Shown: positions 51,581 through 59,720 of the stretch, in pieces | How positions within the stretch are numbered: the first letter of the stretch is position 1 | Layout: each line of letters begins with the position of its first letter | NCBI GenBank assembly: GCA_015067255.1 | Contig: SVMS01000002.1 | Location: 1-64,000, forward strand | Source of the DNA: Oscillospiraceae bacterium | Lineage (GTDB): Bacteria; Bacillota; Clostridia; Oscillospirales; SIG519 | Reading direction: 5' to 3' | Length of the DNA: 64,000 nt | Notes under the pieces: model-generated | Told to the model about the DNA's origin: nothing | Seen by the model: only the letters and a program-made list of their open reading frames with translations | Databases searched by the model: none | Position numbers and translations under genes: made by a program

Positions 51581-51700
51581 AAGCATAAGATATTATTGGC
51601 AGCATTCTTCCCGGGATGCATGCTTTTATATAGATTTGGGGATTGATGCAAAGCTAAGCTGTCATTTTAAAAATTGGCTATGCATCAATCCTCTTGTTTT
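51581..51700 (+). ncRNA. Candidate structured small RNA
   Basis: Between galE and the tRNA genes lies a non-coding stretch with nested hairpins. AAGCAT...ATGCTT encloses GCAT-tcttccccgg-GATGC-like pairing. A second long stem GGATTGATGCA (51640-51650) pairs with TGCATCAATCC (51681-51691), followed by CTCTTGTTTTT as in a terminator. No ORF is present. The family is not recognised; a plain transcription terminator or an inverted-repeat relic remains possible. Confidence 0.3.
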
Positions 51701-51734
51701 TAAAAATAAGAAAATAAATTTTAGTAAAAACATC

Positions 51735-51763
51735 TTGACAAAACAAATTAAACTTGCTATACT
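51735..51763 (+). promoter_or_regulatory. Promoter of the tRNA-Ser genes
   Basis: TTGACA (51735-51740), 17 bp, TATACT (51758-51763). Confidence 0.8.
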
Positions 51764-51796
51764 AATGTAGCACGTTTTCACTACGCGTGTAAATCA

Positions 51797-51883
51797 GGAG
51801 AGATGTCCGAGTGGTTTAAGGAGCTGGTCTTGAAAACCAGTGACTCGCAAGAGCCGGGAGTTCGAATCTCCCTCTCTCCGCCA
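51797..51883 (+). tRNA. tRNA-Ser (anticodon UGA)
   Basis: The acceptor stem GGAGAGA pairs with TCTCTCC, with discriminator G and encoded CCA. The anticodon stem CTGGT/ACCAG holds the loop CTTGAAA with anticodon TGA (51831-51833). A long variable arm (GACTCGCAAGAGC) and the T-loop GTTCGAATC confirm a serine tRNA of class II shape. Confidence 0.97.
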
Positions 51884-51898
51884 TTTAATATTGTTTTT

Positions 51899-51988
51899 GG
51901 AGAAGTACTCAAGTGGTGAAGAGGCTCCCCTGCTAAGGGAGTAGGTCGGGCAACTGGCGCGAGGGTTCAAATCCCTCCTTCTCCGCCA
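51899..51988 (+). tRNA. tRNA-Ser (anticodon GCU)
   Basis: The acceptor stem GGAGAAG pairs with CTTCTCC, with discriminator G and encoded CCA. The anticodon stem CTCCC/GGGAG holds the loop CTGCTAA with anticodon GCT (51932-51934). The long variable arm is typical for Ser. It is encoded 15 nt after the first tRNA, on the same transcript. Confidence 0.97.
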
Positions 51989-52023
51989 AAAAATAAGACA
52001 GTCTTTGGACTGTCTTATTTTTT
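51989..52023 (+). terminator. Terminator of the tRNA operon
   Basis: AAAAAATAAGACAGTC pairs with GACTGTCTTATTTTTT across TTTG. The right arm runs straight into the first hairpin of array F, as before array B. Confidence 0.9.
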
Positions 52024-52025
52024 AT

Positions 52026-52320
52026 CCAAGCCGCAGGCTTGTATGTAATCCGCGTTAGCGGAATGTAATCAGTTCGCTTGGCGAACTGTATGTCATCAAG
52101 GCGTTAGCCTTGTATCTTCCCTCTTCGACTTGATTACATACATTTCTTTGAAATGATTACATACGCAACATTCGTTGCAATTACATACAATGCCTTGCAT
52201 TGATTACATTCGCACTTTGTGCGTGATGCAGGCTTTACCTGTGATGCACGCCTACGGCGCATGAGCAAACGCATCGCATCACCTATCACAGCATAGCTAC
52301 ATCACTTATCACTTATTTGC
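52026..52320. repeat. Hairpin array F (linker ATGTAATC / GATTACAT, extended)
   Basis: Left linkers lie at 52043-52050 and 52063-52070, with variant ATGTCATC at 52090-52097. Right linkers lie at 52132-52139, 52155-52162, 52179-52186 and 52202-52209. Hairpins include CAGTTCGC-ttg-GCGAACTG, ATTTC-ttt-GAAAT, CAAC-attc-GTTG and ATGC-ctt-GCAT. After 52210 a second word (GTGATGCA with a later GCATCAC) continues the pattern to about 52320. Same layout as array B with one extra unit. The remaining bases to 52385 show no gene. Confidence 0.8.
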
Positions 52321-52385
52321 AGAGTAAATATATCATACGGCAATGCCGCTGATTCACTTGGGCAAAGCCCAAACTTCATTAATTA

Positions 52386-52462
52386 TTGAAATCTGTTAAG
52401 TTTTATGATATGATGAATTTGAGCTTGAGCTAACGGCTTGCAAAAGCAAGTGCTTTTTTCAG
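52386..52462 (+). promoter_or_regulatory. Promoter and possible attenuator of the methyltransferase gene
   Basis: TTGAAA (52386-52391), 17 bp, TATGAT (52409-52414). About 20 nt into the leader, GCTTGC-aaaa-GCAAGT followed by GCTTTTTT resembles a weak terminator, about 70 nt before the start codon. Confidence 0.45.
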
Positions 52463-52521
52463 CCAAATCCTTACTTACAGATTCAATTTCCTTTTTAAAA
52501 TTTATTTTTGGAAGAATTATT

Positions 52522-53193
52522 ATGAGTGTAAAATTATTTATTAGTGCAATAACTAAATTTTTATTAGGCATTGTTTTAGTCGGCTTATCAATCTTTTTAC
52601 CTGCAGGTACTCTTTTCTTTTTTAACGGTTGGCTGTTTATGATTATATTATTTGTACCTATGTTTTTTGCAGGACTTGTAATGATATTCAAAAATCCCGA
52701 ATTATTAAAAAGTCGACTTGATGCCAAAGAAAAACAAAAAGAGCAAAGCCTTGTAGTTAAGCTCAGTGCTCTTATGTTTTTGGCAGGGTTTATTGTTTGC
52801 GGACTTGGATTTCGTTTTAAGTGGTATTCTTTGCCTAAAGGAGTAGCTATAGGCGCTGCGATAGTATTTATTTTATCATATATCCTTTATGCAGAGGTGC
52901 TAAGAGAAAACACATATCTCAGCCGTACCATTAAAGTGCAGGAAAACCAAAAGGTTATAGACACAGGCTTATACAGTATAGTACGGCATCCAATGTATAG
53001 CGTTACATTACTTTTATTTTTATCAATGCCGCTTGTATTAGGCTCTATATACTCATTCTTTATTTTTCTTATATATCCTTTTTTAATAGCAAAGAGAATA
53101 AAAAACGAAGAAAAGCTTCTTGAAAAAGAGCTAAACGGATATATTGAATATAAGAAAAAGGTTAAATACAGGTTAATCCCGTTTATTTGGTAA
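52522..53193 (+). CDS. Isoprenylcysteine/phospholipid-type membrane methyltransferase
   Basis: A 223-aa membrane protein with about five hydrophobic segments. The C-terminal half carries LRENTYLSRTIKVQENQKVI, DTGLYSIVRHPMYSVTLLLF (RHPxY-type SAM-binding motif) and KRIKNEEKLLEKELNGYIEY followed by KKKVKYRLIPFIW. These match the ICMT/PEMT membrane methyltransferase family, in which the conserved RHPMY and EE motifs bind SAM; the bacterial substrate is unknown. The ATG at 52522 follows GGAAGA; an in-frame extension to 52438 lacks a site and crosses the leader hairpin. Confidence 0.8.
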   Translation: MSVKLFISAITKFLLGIVLVGLSIFLPAGTLFFFNGWLFMIILFVPMFFAGLVMIFKNPELLKSRLDAKEKQKEQSLVVKLSALMFLAGFIVCGLGFRFKWYSLPKGVAIGAAIVFILSYILYAEVLRENTYLSRTIKVQENQKVIDTGLYSIVRHPMYSVTLLLFLSMPLVLGSIYSFFIFLIYPFLIAKRIKNEEKLLEKELNGYIEYKKKVKYRLIPFIW

Positions 53194-53223
53194 ATAAGCT
53201 ACTGTATATAAGGGGTTATTTAT

Positions 53224-54357
53224 ATGACGTTAAAAGTTTCAAAATCTCAAGCGTTAAGAGATTCTAATATAGAATTATACCGTATTATCTCAATGCTCTT
53301 AATTGTTGCACATCATTATGTGGTTAATTCAGGATTGACTGCTGCAAACGGGCCTATCTATTCAAATACTTTTTCTTTCCCATCCCTATTCTTACTTTTG
53401 TTTGGCGCATGGGGTAAAATTGGTATTAACTGCTTTGTTTTAATTACCGGATATTTTATGTGTAAATCACAAATAACACCTAAAAAATTTGCTAAGCTAT
53501 TTTTAGAAGTGATGTTTTATCAATTTGTTATAAATATTATATTTTGGATATTCGGATATGCACCCTTTACGCTTAAATCTTTTTTAAAGGTTTTAGTTCC
53601 TTTTACGTCAATATCAAAGAATTTCACCGGAACCTATCTTATTTTCTTTTTATGTATACCCTTTTTAAATGTATTGGTTAATAATCTAAATCAAAAACAG
53701 CATATCAGACTTCTTTTGCTATCTTTTTCTACATATGTACTTTTTGGAACAGTGCCGTTTTTATCAGTAACAATGAATTATGTTTCCTGGTATATGGTTT
53801 TATATTTTATTGCCTCCTATATCCGTTTATATCCTAAGAAAATATTTGACAGTAAGCGTTTCTGGGGAATTATGACTTTTATTTCTGTTTCATTATCTGC
53901 AATCTCTGTAGTGGCTTGCTCTTGGTTAGGAGCAAAGCTTGGCACAAATATCCCCTTCCTCTTTGTTACTGATTCAAATACTTTTCTCGCTGTTTTAACA
54001 GGTTTAAGTTCCTTTATGCTATTTAAAAATATCAAGATAAAATATAATAAATTTATAAATACCGTTTCAGCAACGACATTTGGTATTCTGTTAATTCATG
54101 CTAACAGTGATGCTATGCGCCAGTGGTTGTGGAAGGATCTTTTTAATAATGTTGGAATGTATGGTTCTTCAATAATGCCAATTCACGCCATTTCAAGTGT
54201 AATCATTGTTTTTGTTGTGTGTTCGCTTTTGGACTTAGCGAGAATTCACTTAATTGAAAAGCCTTTTTTCAAGCTTTGGGATAAATATTGGCATTGTATT
54301 GCAGAAAAATTTACCTTCCTTGAAAATAATCTTTTTGAAAAATTTAAAAAGTTTTAA
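53224..54357 (+). CDS. Acyltransferase family 3 membrane protein
   Basis: A 377-aa protein with about ten hydrophobic segments. The N-terminal SNIELYRIISMLLIVAHHYV has the conserved Arg and His pair of acyltransferase 3 (OafA/OatA/WecH) proteins, which O-acetylate cell-surface sugars with acetyl-CoA as source. WGKIGINCFVLITGYFM is also typical. No extracellular SGNH domain is fused. The ATG at 53224 follows AAGGGG. It is encoded 30 nt after the methyltransferase gene, probably cotranscribed. The target glycan is unknown. Confidence 0.88.
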   Translation: MTLKVSKSQALRDSNIELYRIISMLLIVAHHYVVNSGLTAANGPIYSNTFSFPSLFLLLFGAWGKIGINCFVLITGYFMCKSQITPKKFAKLFLEVMFYQFVINIIFWIFGYAPFTLKSFLKVLVPFTSISKNFTGTYLIFFLCIPFLNVLVNNLNQKQHIRLLLLSFSTYVLFGTVPFLSVTMNYVSWYMVLYFIASYIRLYPKKIFDSKRFWGIMTFISVSLSAISVVACSWLGAKLGTNIPFLFVTDSNTFLAVLTGLSSFMLFKNIKIKYNKFINTVSATTFGILLIHANSDAMRQWLWKDLFNNVGMYGSSIMPIHAISSVIIVFVVCSLLDLARIHLIEKPFFKLWDKYWHCIAEKFTFLENNLFEKFKKF

Positions 54358-54360
54358 TTT

Positions 54361-54392
54361 AAAAGACAGCCGCTTACAAACGGCTGTCTTTT
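54361..54392. terminator. Bidirectional terminator between convergent genes
   Basis: AAAAGACAGCCG (54361-54372) pairs with CGGCTGTCTTTT (54381-54392). It serves the acyltransferase (+) and the amino acid ABC operon (-). Confidence 0.88.
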
Positions 54393-54396
54393 AGTT

Positions 54397-55122
54397 TTAC
54401 ATTATAACCTTACTTAAAAATTCTTTAAGACGGGGATTTTTTGGGTGATTGAAAATTTCGTCGGGAGTTCCCTGCTCCGTTACTCTTCCTGCATCCATAA
54501 AGAAAATACGGTTTCCTACTTCACGGGCAAAGCCCATTTCGTGAGTAACGACAACCATTGTCATTCCTTCGTCTGCAAGCTGTTTCATAACATCAAGAAC
54601 TTCACCGACCATTTCGGGATCGAGGGCGCTTGTAGGCTCGTCAAAAAGTATAACCTTGGGATTCATGGCAAGTGCTCTTACTATTGCAACTCTCTGCTTT
54701 TGTCCGCCTGAAAGAGTTGATGGGTAAACGTTTGCCTTTTCCTCAAGACCTACTCTTTTTAATAGCTCGTAAGCTTTTTCCTCCGCCTCTTTTTTAGTCA
54801 TTTTCTTTAAAATCACAGGGGCAAGAGTGATATTTTCAAGAACAGTTTTATTATTGAAAAGGTTGAACTGCTGAAATACCATACCGATAGACTGACGGTG
54901 CTTATTTATATCGACCTTCATATCAGCAAGGTCTTCACCCTCAAAAATAATAGAGCCTGAGGTAGGATCCTCCATACAGTTTATACAGCGTAGGAATGTA
55001 CTTTTTCCGCCGCCTGAGGGACCGATTACAACGACCTTATCACCCTCGTTTATTGTTTCGGTAATGTCGGAAAGAACCTGATTATCGCCAAAGCTTTTAC
55101 AAAGATTTTTAATTTCTATCAC
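54397..55122 (-). CDS. Amino acid ABC transporter ATP-binding protein
   Basis: A 241-aa ATPase of the polar amino acid (GlnQ/HisP) group. Walker [18 protein letters not shown]-loop [14 protein letters not shown], signature [15 protein letters not shown], Walker [15 protein letters not shown] and switch [10 protein letters not shown] are present. A GTG start at 55122 follows AAAGGAG by about 10 nt; a longer frame to 55176 lies inside the permease gene. It overlaps the permease end by 14 nt. Confidence 0.95.
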   Translation of the reverse strand: MIEIKNLCKSFGDNQVLSDITETINEGDKVVVIGPSGGGKSTFLRCINCMEDPTSGSIIFEGEDLADMKVDINKHRQSIGMVFQQFNLFNNKTVLENITLAPVILKKMTKKEAEEKAYELLKRVGLEEKANVYPSTLSGGQKQRVAIVRALAMNPKVILFDEPTSALDPEMVGEVLDVMKQLADEGMTMVVVTHEMGFAREVGNRIFFMDAGRVTEQGTPDEIFNHPKNPRLKEFLSKVIM

Positions 55123-55816
55123 TTTTTCTAAGGCTCCTTTCCATAATTTTAATGCCCCAGCTAATAAGCAGAACAAGAATAATATAAACTACTGCCATAG
55201 CAAGATAAGGAACGAAATACTCATAGCGAACATTACCAATTTCAGTAAAGGTTTTATAAAGGTCAGTAGCCGCTATAAAGCTTACAACTGATGTATCCTT
55301 AATAAGAGCTATAAATTCGTTGCCCAATGCAGGCAAAATGTTTTTAACAGCCTGAGGAATAACGATTTTTATCATAGTAGTCCAATAGCTTAGTCCAAGG
55401 GCTCTTCCTGCCTCCATTTGTCCTATATCAACAGACAAAAGACCGCCTCTCATAATTTCTGCAACGTATGCGGCACTGTTTAAGCCGAAAACGATAATGG
55501 CAGTTGAAAGAGAAGGAATTGAAACGCCTAAAAGAGGCCATAGAACATAATAGGCAATAAGCAACTGAACAACAAGAGGAGTTCCTCTGAAAAAGCCTAT
55601 ATAAACGGTACATACTTTATCGAGAATTCTTGGCAAAAGCTTATATTTAGGCATAACCTTAATGGCTGAGATAACAGTACCTAACAGTACACCTATTAAA
55701 AGACCTAAAATTGCAATAAGCAAAGTATTTACAAGGCCTACCGTAACAACTCTTTTCCAACCTCCGCGCAATATAAACAAATCCCAGAAAACCTCAAATT
55801 TTGCAACAAAATCCAT
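55109..55816 (-). CDS. Amino acid ABC transporter permease
   Basis: A 235-aa membrane protein of the HisM/GlnP family with about five helices. N-terminal [20 protein letters not shown] and the EAA loop [20 protein letters not shown] followed by [20 protein letters not shown] are diagnostic. The ATG at 55816 follows AAAGGA; a longer frame lies towards the intercistronic hairpin. It forms, with the ATPase and the binding protein, a polar amino acid importer; the amino acid is unknown. Confidence 0.94.
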   Translation of the reverse strand: MDFVAKFEVFWDLFILRGGWKRVVTVGLVNTLLIAILGLLIGVLLGTVISAIKVMPKYKLLPRILDKVCTVYIGFFRGTPLVVQLLIAYYVLWPLLGVSIPSLSTAIIVFGLNSAAYVAEIMRGGLLSVDIGQMEAGRALGLSYWTTMIKIVIPQAVKNILPALGNEFIALIKDTSVVSFIAATDLYKTFTEIGNVRYEYFVPYLAMAVVYIILVLLISWGIKIMERSLRKSDRN

Positions 55817-55844
55817 AGGAATTTCCTTTCGTATCAAAAGTTCA

Positions 55845-55880
55845 ATAGCCTCTGCAAAGTCCTCGCTTTGCAGAGGCTAT
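55845..55880 (-). promoter_or_regulatory. Intercistronic hairpin between binding protein and permease genes
   Basis: ATAGCCTCTGCAAAG (55845-55859) pairs with CTTTGCAGAGGCTAT (55866-55880). In this position such stems usually stabilise the binding-protein mRNA or cause partial termination, so that the binding protein is made in excess over the membrane parts. Confidence 0.65.
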
Positions 55881-55897
55881 TTGATAAAAAAGTCTAA

Positions 55898-56767
55898 TTA
55901 TTTGCCGTTAAGCTTTGATGTAATAGCCTTTGCAGGTCCGTTATCAGCAATAACGTAAGCAACCTGTCCCTGCTCCATAGCAGTTATAGCAAGAGCAACA
56001 TATTTATAAGCAGCAGCTTGCGCCTTAAGTCCTTCAAAGCCGTAGCCCTCGTCACCCTTATCTGCGTCACCTTTAATATAAAGCTCGCCTGTTGTGCCTT
56101 CTTGGCAGCCAACCTTCTTATCTGCTCCAAGCTCTGCAAGGATAGCAGCAACGTCTTCACCTGTTTTGCAGTTATCAAAGGTTGTATCATCAGCCTTAGT
56201 GATAACTACCTGAGAAGCATTGTAATAGCTGTCTGAGAAGGTTACAACTTTTTCACGGTCGGGAGTAATTGTAAGACCTGCCATAGCAATATCGCAAATA
56301 CCTGTCTGAACAGCGTTAACAACTGCGGTAAAGTCCATATCCTGTATAACAAGCTCGAGATTGAGTTCTTGAGCAAGATAGTAAGCAATTTCAAGGTCAA
56401 CGCCTGAATATTTACCCTCTTGGTCTACCATTTCGAAGGGCTCAAAGCCTGTGCTTGTAGCAACAACGAGCTGGTCCTTGGAAGTATCAAGAGTTGCAGA
56501 CTTAAATGTAAGTGGTGTTCCGTCGCCGAAATAGTTATTGCAAATTTCATCGAACTTGCCATTGTCTTTAATTTTCTTTAAGAAATCATTAACTTGCTTA
56601 AGGAAATCAGCATTGTCCTTAGATACTGCAAATGCATACTCCTCTTCACTTAATGGAAGGTCAATAACCTTAAACTTTTCTTTTGCTGCGCCGCAGCCTG
56701 CAAAACAGCCAAGCATAAGTACAAGAGCCATAAAAGCAGCTGCAATTTTCAAATATGACTTTTTCAT
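55898..56767 (-). CDS. Amino acid ABC transporter substrate-binding lipoprotein, apparently circularly permuted
   Basis: A 289-aa lipoprotein: signal helix with lipobox LMLGC or CFAGC (about residues 21-25). Residues 31-82 (VIDLPLSEEEYAFAVSKDN, LKKIKDNGKFDEICNNYFG) match the segment that normally ends family 3 binding proteins. Residues 96-289 then give the usual start (QLVVATSTGFEPFEMVDQEG, GVDLEIAYYLAQEL) through NAVQTGICDIAMAGLTITPD to AMEQGQVAYVIADNGPAKAI, where the protein stops. So the last block has moved to the front. Solute unknown; polar amino acid expected. Own promoter at 56828-56800. Confidence 0.85.
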   Translation of the reverse strand: MKKSYLKIAAAFMALVLMLGCFAGCGAAKEKFKVIDLPLSEEEYAFAVSKDNADFLKQVNDFLKKIKDNGKFDEICNNYFGDGTPLTFKSATLDTSKDQLVVATSTGFEPFEMVDQEGKYSGVDLEIAYYLAQELNLELVIQDMDFTAVVNAVQTGICDIAMAGLTITPDREKVVTFSDSYYNASQVVITKADDTTFDNCKTGEDVAAILAELGADKKVGCQEGTTGELYIKGDADKGDEGYGFEGLKAQAAAYKYVALAITAMEQGQVAYVIADNGPAKAITSKLNGK

Positions 56768-56799
56768 AATATAATTACCTCTTTCTTAATGATAGCTTT

Positions 56800-56828
56800 A
56801 TTATATTACTGTAACTCAATATTGTCAA
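56800..56828 (-). promoter_or_regulatory. Promoter of the amino acid ABC operon
   Basis: On the minus strand TTGACA (56828-56823), 17 bp, TATAAT (56805-56800). Confidence 0.85.
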
Positions 56829-56926
56829 CTGTTTTTGAATAAATATTCCCACAAGGTCAATTTGGCTTGTATATTTGTATATTTATTCACTAAAAAAGAA
56901 AATTTTAAGAATTTTTTAAAAATTTC

Positions 56927-56955
56927 TTTACATTTTTCGACATTTATAGTATAAT
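56927..56955 (+). promoter_or_regulatory. Promoter of the NhaC-type antiporter gene
   Basis: TTTACA (56927-56932), 17 bp, TATAAT (56950-56955), divergent from the ABC operon promoter. Confidence 0.75.
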
Positions 56956-56983
56956 CAAACAAAAAACGTAAAGGATTTTGATT

Positions 56984-58543
56984 ATGGAAGCTACTTTTTG
57001 GGCGTTTACGCCGGCAATTGTTGCTATTGTTCTGGCACTTATAACAAAGCAAGTGTACGTTTCCCTTTTCCTCGGAATTCTTACCGGTGCATTTATGTAT
57101 ACCGGTGGCAATCCCTTACAGGCATTGGGCACACTTTATACTGTTATGAGTGAAAAAGTGGGAGCTAATGTTCCTATTATTGTTTTTCTTGTAGTGCTTG
57201 GTATTTTTGTAATTCTAATGCAAAAATCCGGTGGTTCAAGAGCTTACGGAAACTGGGCTGAAAAGAAAATTAAATCAAAAAGCGGTGCCCTTGCTGCAAC
57301 AGCAGGACTTGGCTGTTTAATCTTTGTTGATGACTATTTCAACTGTCTTACCGTCGGCTCTGTTATGAGACCTGTAACCGATAAATTCAGAGTTTCTCAC
57401 GCTAAGCTTGCCTGGATTATTGACTGTACTGCTGCTCCTGTTTGTATTATTGCTCCTATTTCTTCCTGGGCAGCGGCTGTATCGGGCCAACTTGAAGGAA
57501 ATAGTTTTGTAATGTTTATCAAGACTATTCCCTTCAATATCTATGCTATTCTTACTCTTATTATGGTGTTTGCCTTCTGCATTTTCAATCTTGACCTTGG
57601 AAAGATGAAGAAAAATGAAGAAATTGCTGCTACAACAGGTGACCTTAATGCAGGCGAAACAGACCTTCCTACAGATGAGGATTCTACAATAGTTGCAAAT
57701 CCCAAAGGCAGAGTACATCACCTTGTTGTTCCCGTACTTATATTGATTGCTTGCTGTATCGGCGGTATGATTTACTCCGGCTTCTTCTACAATTGGGACA
57801 CCGGTGTTTACGGTACTGAATTACAGTCTGCAAACGTTATCGAAGCTTTTGCTAACTGCGATGCAGGCTCTGCTCTTGCTATTGGTTCTACTATTGCTTT
57901 GGTTATCGTTGGTATTTACTATATGATTACAAAAACTGTTTCTTTCAAAGAAATAACAAACAGCTTTACTCAAGGCTTTAAAACTATGGTTCCTGCAATT
58001 CTAATTCTTACATTTGCTTGGAGTATTGCAGGTATTATGGGCGCTAAGGGCGGCTACCTCGATGCACAGGGCTTTGTTCAGACATATATGGCTAATATCC
58101 CTGCAACCATTCAAGCCTTCTTCCCAGCCATCTTCTTCCTTCTTGCATCAGGTATTGCATTTGCTACAGGTACTTCTTGGGGAACCTTCGGTGTACTTAT
58201 TCCCGTTGCAGTTGCTATCCTCGGCGGAAGCGGTACTTCTATACTTCTTACTGTTTCGGCAACTCTCGGCGGCGCAGTATTCGGCGACCATGTCTCCCCC
58301 ATTTCCGATACTACAATTCTCTCTTCAACAGGCGGAAACTGCAACCACGTTGACCACGTAAAAACACAGCTTCCCTATGCTTCAATTGTTGCAGGCATCT
58401 CCTTTGTTTCTTATGTAGTTATCGGCTTACTTTCCACTTCAAATGCCGTTATTGCCGGTGTTGTTATGTGGGCTGTTGCACTTATACTCTTTGCAGCACT
58501 TGTTGTTTTACTTATGGCAAAGAAAAAGAAAGCTGCTAAATAA
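56984..58543 (+). CDS. Na+/H+ antiporter NhaC family protein
   Basis: A 519-aa membrane protein with about twelve segments. NhaC-type motifs are LGCLIFVDDYFNCLTVGSVM followed by RPVTDKFRVSHAKLAWIID, APICIIAPISSW-like phrases (here AAPVCIIAPISSWAAAVSG), ATGTSWGTFGVLIPVAVAI and FGDHVSPISDTTILSSTGGN. Related carriers exchange Na+ for H+ or for amino acids, so the exact substrate is open. The ATG at 56984 follows AAAGGA. Single gene with terminator. Confidence 0.88.
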   Translation: MEATFWAFTPAIVAIVLALITKQVYVSLFLGILTGAFMYTGGNPLQALGTLYTVMSEKVGANVPIIVFLVVLGIFVILMQKSGGSRAYGNWAEKKIKSKSGALAATAGLGCLIFVDDYFNCLTVGSVMRPVTDKFRVSHAKLAWIIDCTAAPVCIIAPISSWAAAVSGQLEGNSFVMFIKTIPFNIYAILTLIMVFAFCIFNLDLGKMKKNEEIAATTGDLNAGETDLPTDEDSTIVANPKGRVHHLVVPVLILIACCIGGMIYSGFFYNWDTGVYGTELQSANVIEAFANCDAGSALAIGSTIALVIVGIYYMITKTVSFKEITNSFTQGFKTMVPAILILTFAWSIAGIMGAKGGYLDAQGFVQTYMANIPATIQAFFPAIFFLLASGIAFATGTSWGTFGVLIPVAVAILGGSGTSILLTVSATLGGAVFGDHVSPISDTTILSSTGGNCNHVDHVKTQLPYASIVAGISFVSYVVIGLLSTSNAVIAGVVMWAVALILFAALVVLLMAKKKKAAK

Positions 58544-58563
58544 GAATATTTTAAAAAAAGCTT

Positions 58564-58597
58564 GACGGATTGAGATTAACTCAATCCGTCATTTTTT
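58564..58597 (+). terminator. Intrinsic terminator
   Basis: GACGGATTGAG (58564-58574) pairs with CTCAATCCGTC (58580-58590), followed by a run of seven T. Confidence 0.9.
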
Positions 58598-58600
58598 TGC

Positions 58601-58651
58601 TTGACAAATAAGAATTTATATTGTATTATTGTATTAACTCAGTAATACAAT
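58601..58651 (+). promoter_or_regulatory. Promoter with GntR/YtrA-type operator
   Basis: TTGACA (58601-58606), 17 bp, TATTAT (58624-58629). A perfect 9-bp inverted repeat ATTGTATTA (58628-58636) / TAATACAAT (58643-58651) overlaps the -10 edge and start site. It is the likely autoregulatory site for the regulator at 58666. Confidence 0.8.
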
Positions 58652-58665
58652 GAGGAGTAAACTAT

Positions 58666-59025
58666 ATGGAATTTGATAATAATATTCCTATATATATTCA
58701 GCTTGTTCAACAATTAAAAATAGATATTATATCAGGGAAAATAAAGTCGGGAGAACGTTTGCCTTCTGTAAGAGATTTAGCTTTGCAGACTAAGGTCAAT
58801 CCCAACACAATGCAAAAAGCCTTAACCGAATTAGAAGATTTAAAGCTGATATATACAGAAAGAACAAACGGAAAATTTGTAACAGAGGATAAAGCCTTAA
58901 TTTTAAAATACAAAGAAGAATATGCCGACGAGTTATCAAAAAAATACTTTGCCAATATGCAAAATATAGGCTTTGACAAAGAAGAAGCAATTAAGTATTT
59001 AAGTCAATCAGGAGGAAAGAAATAG
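58666..59025 (+). CDS. GntR-family transcriptional regulator (YtrA subfamily)
   Basis: A 119-aa regulator. The winged helix PIYIQLVQQLKIDIISGKIK followed by SGERLPSVRDLALQTKVNPN and TMQKALTELEDLKLI spans residues 5-70. The short C-terminus (about 40 residues) is typical of the YtrA group, which regulates ABC transporter operons. The ATG follows GAGGAG. Its stop overlaps the next start by one base. It probably represses its own operon through the repeat at 58628-58651 until an effector binds. Confidence 0.92.
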   Translation: MEFDNNIPIYIQLVQQLKIDIISGKIKSGERLPSVRDLALQTKVNPNTMQKALTELEDLKLIYTERTNGKFVTEDKALILKYKEEYADELSKKYFANMQNIGFDKEEAIKYLSQSGGKK

Positions 59026-59720
59026 TGGAATTATTACAATGTATCAATTTAGAAAAAAGCTTTGGAAATAAGAAAGTACTCAGCGATATAAATCTGACTG
59101 TTTCAAGAGGAAAAATCATAGGGCTTCTTGGCAAAAACGGAACAGGCAAAACAACTCTTATTAAAATTATAAACGATTTATTGACAGCTTCTTCGGGAGA
59201 AGTATTAGTAAACGGAAAAGAAATAGGAACAGAGAGCAAAAATATCATTTCCTATCTACCTGAGAGAACATATCTTGACAAGTCTATGACTGTTGATAAG
59301 GTTATTAAATTTTTTGAAGATTTTTACGACAATTTCGATTCTCAAAAAGCAAGAAAGCTTCTCAAGGATTTAAAGCTTGATACCTCTCAGAAGCTTTCAA
59401 AAATGAGCAAGGGTATGCAGGAAAAGGTACAGCTTGTTCTTGTTATGAGCCGAAAAGCCGAACTTTATATTTTAGACGAGCCTTTAGGCGGAGTTGACCC
59501 TGCAACAAGGGACTATATTTTAGATACTATACTTTCAAATTTCAACGACGGCGCAAGCGTTATTATTTCCACTCACTTAATAAGCGATATAGAAAGAATA
59601 TTAGACGAGGTAATATTTATAGATGACGGAAAAATAATTCTTACCTCTGATTGCGACGAATTAAGAACAAAAGAAAACGGCTCTATTGACGATATTTTCA
59701 GGAGGATGTTTAAATGCTGA
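59025..59720 (+). CDS. ABC transporter ATP-binding protein
   Basis: A 231-aa ATPase. Walker A GLLGKNGTGKTTLIKII, signature-like KLSKMSKGMQEKVQLVLV and Walker B LYILDEPLGGVDPATRD are present; the switch His lies in IISTHLISDIE. It resembles the YtrB/BcrA-type ATPases linked to GntR regulators, which act in antibiotic or cell-envelope stress export. GTG start at 59025 preceded by AGGAGG. Partner is the membrane protein encoded 7 nt inside its end. Confidence 0.92.
   Translation: MELLQCINLEKSFGNKKVLSDINLTVSRGKIIGLLGKNGTGKTTLIKIINDLLTASSGEVLVNGKEIGTESKNIISYLPERTYLDKSMTVDKVIKFFEDFYDNFDSQKARKLLKDLKLDTSQKLSKMSKGMQEKVQLVLVMSRKAELYILDEPLGGVDPATRDYILDTILSNFNDGASVIISTHLISDIERILDEVIFIDDGKIILTSDCDELRTKENGSIDDIFRRMFKC

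Noticed and set aside
51581-51700. 6S RNA or signal recognition particle RNA
   Set aside because: The fold does not show the conserved SRP tetraloop region or a 6S central bubble that I could recognise, so only a generic candidate RNA is reported.
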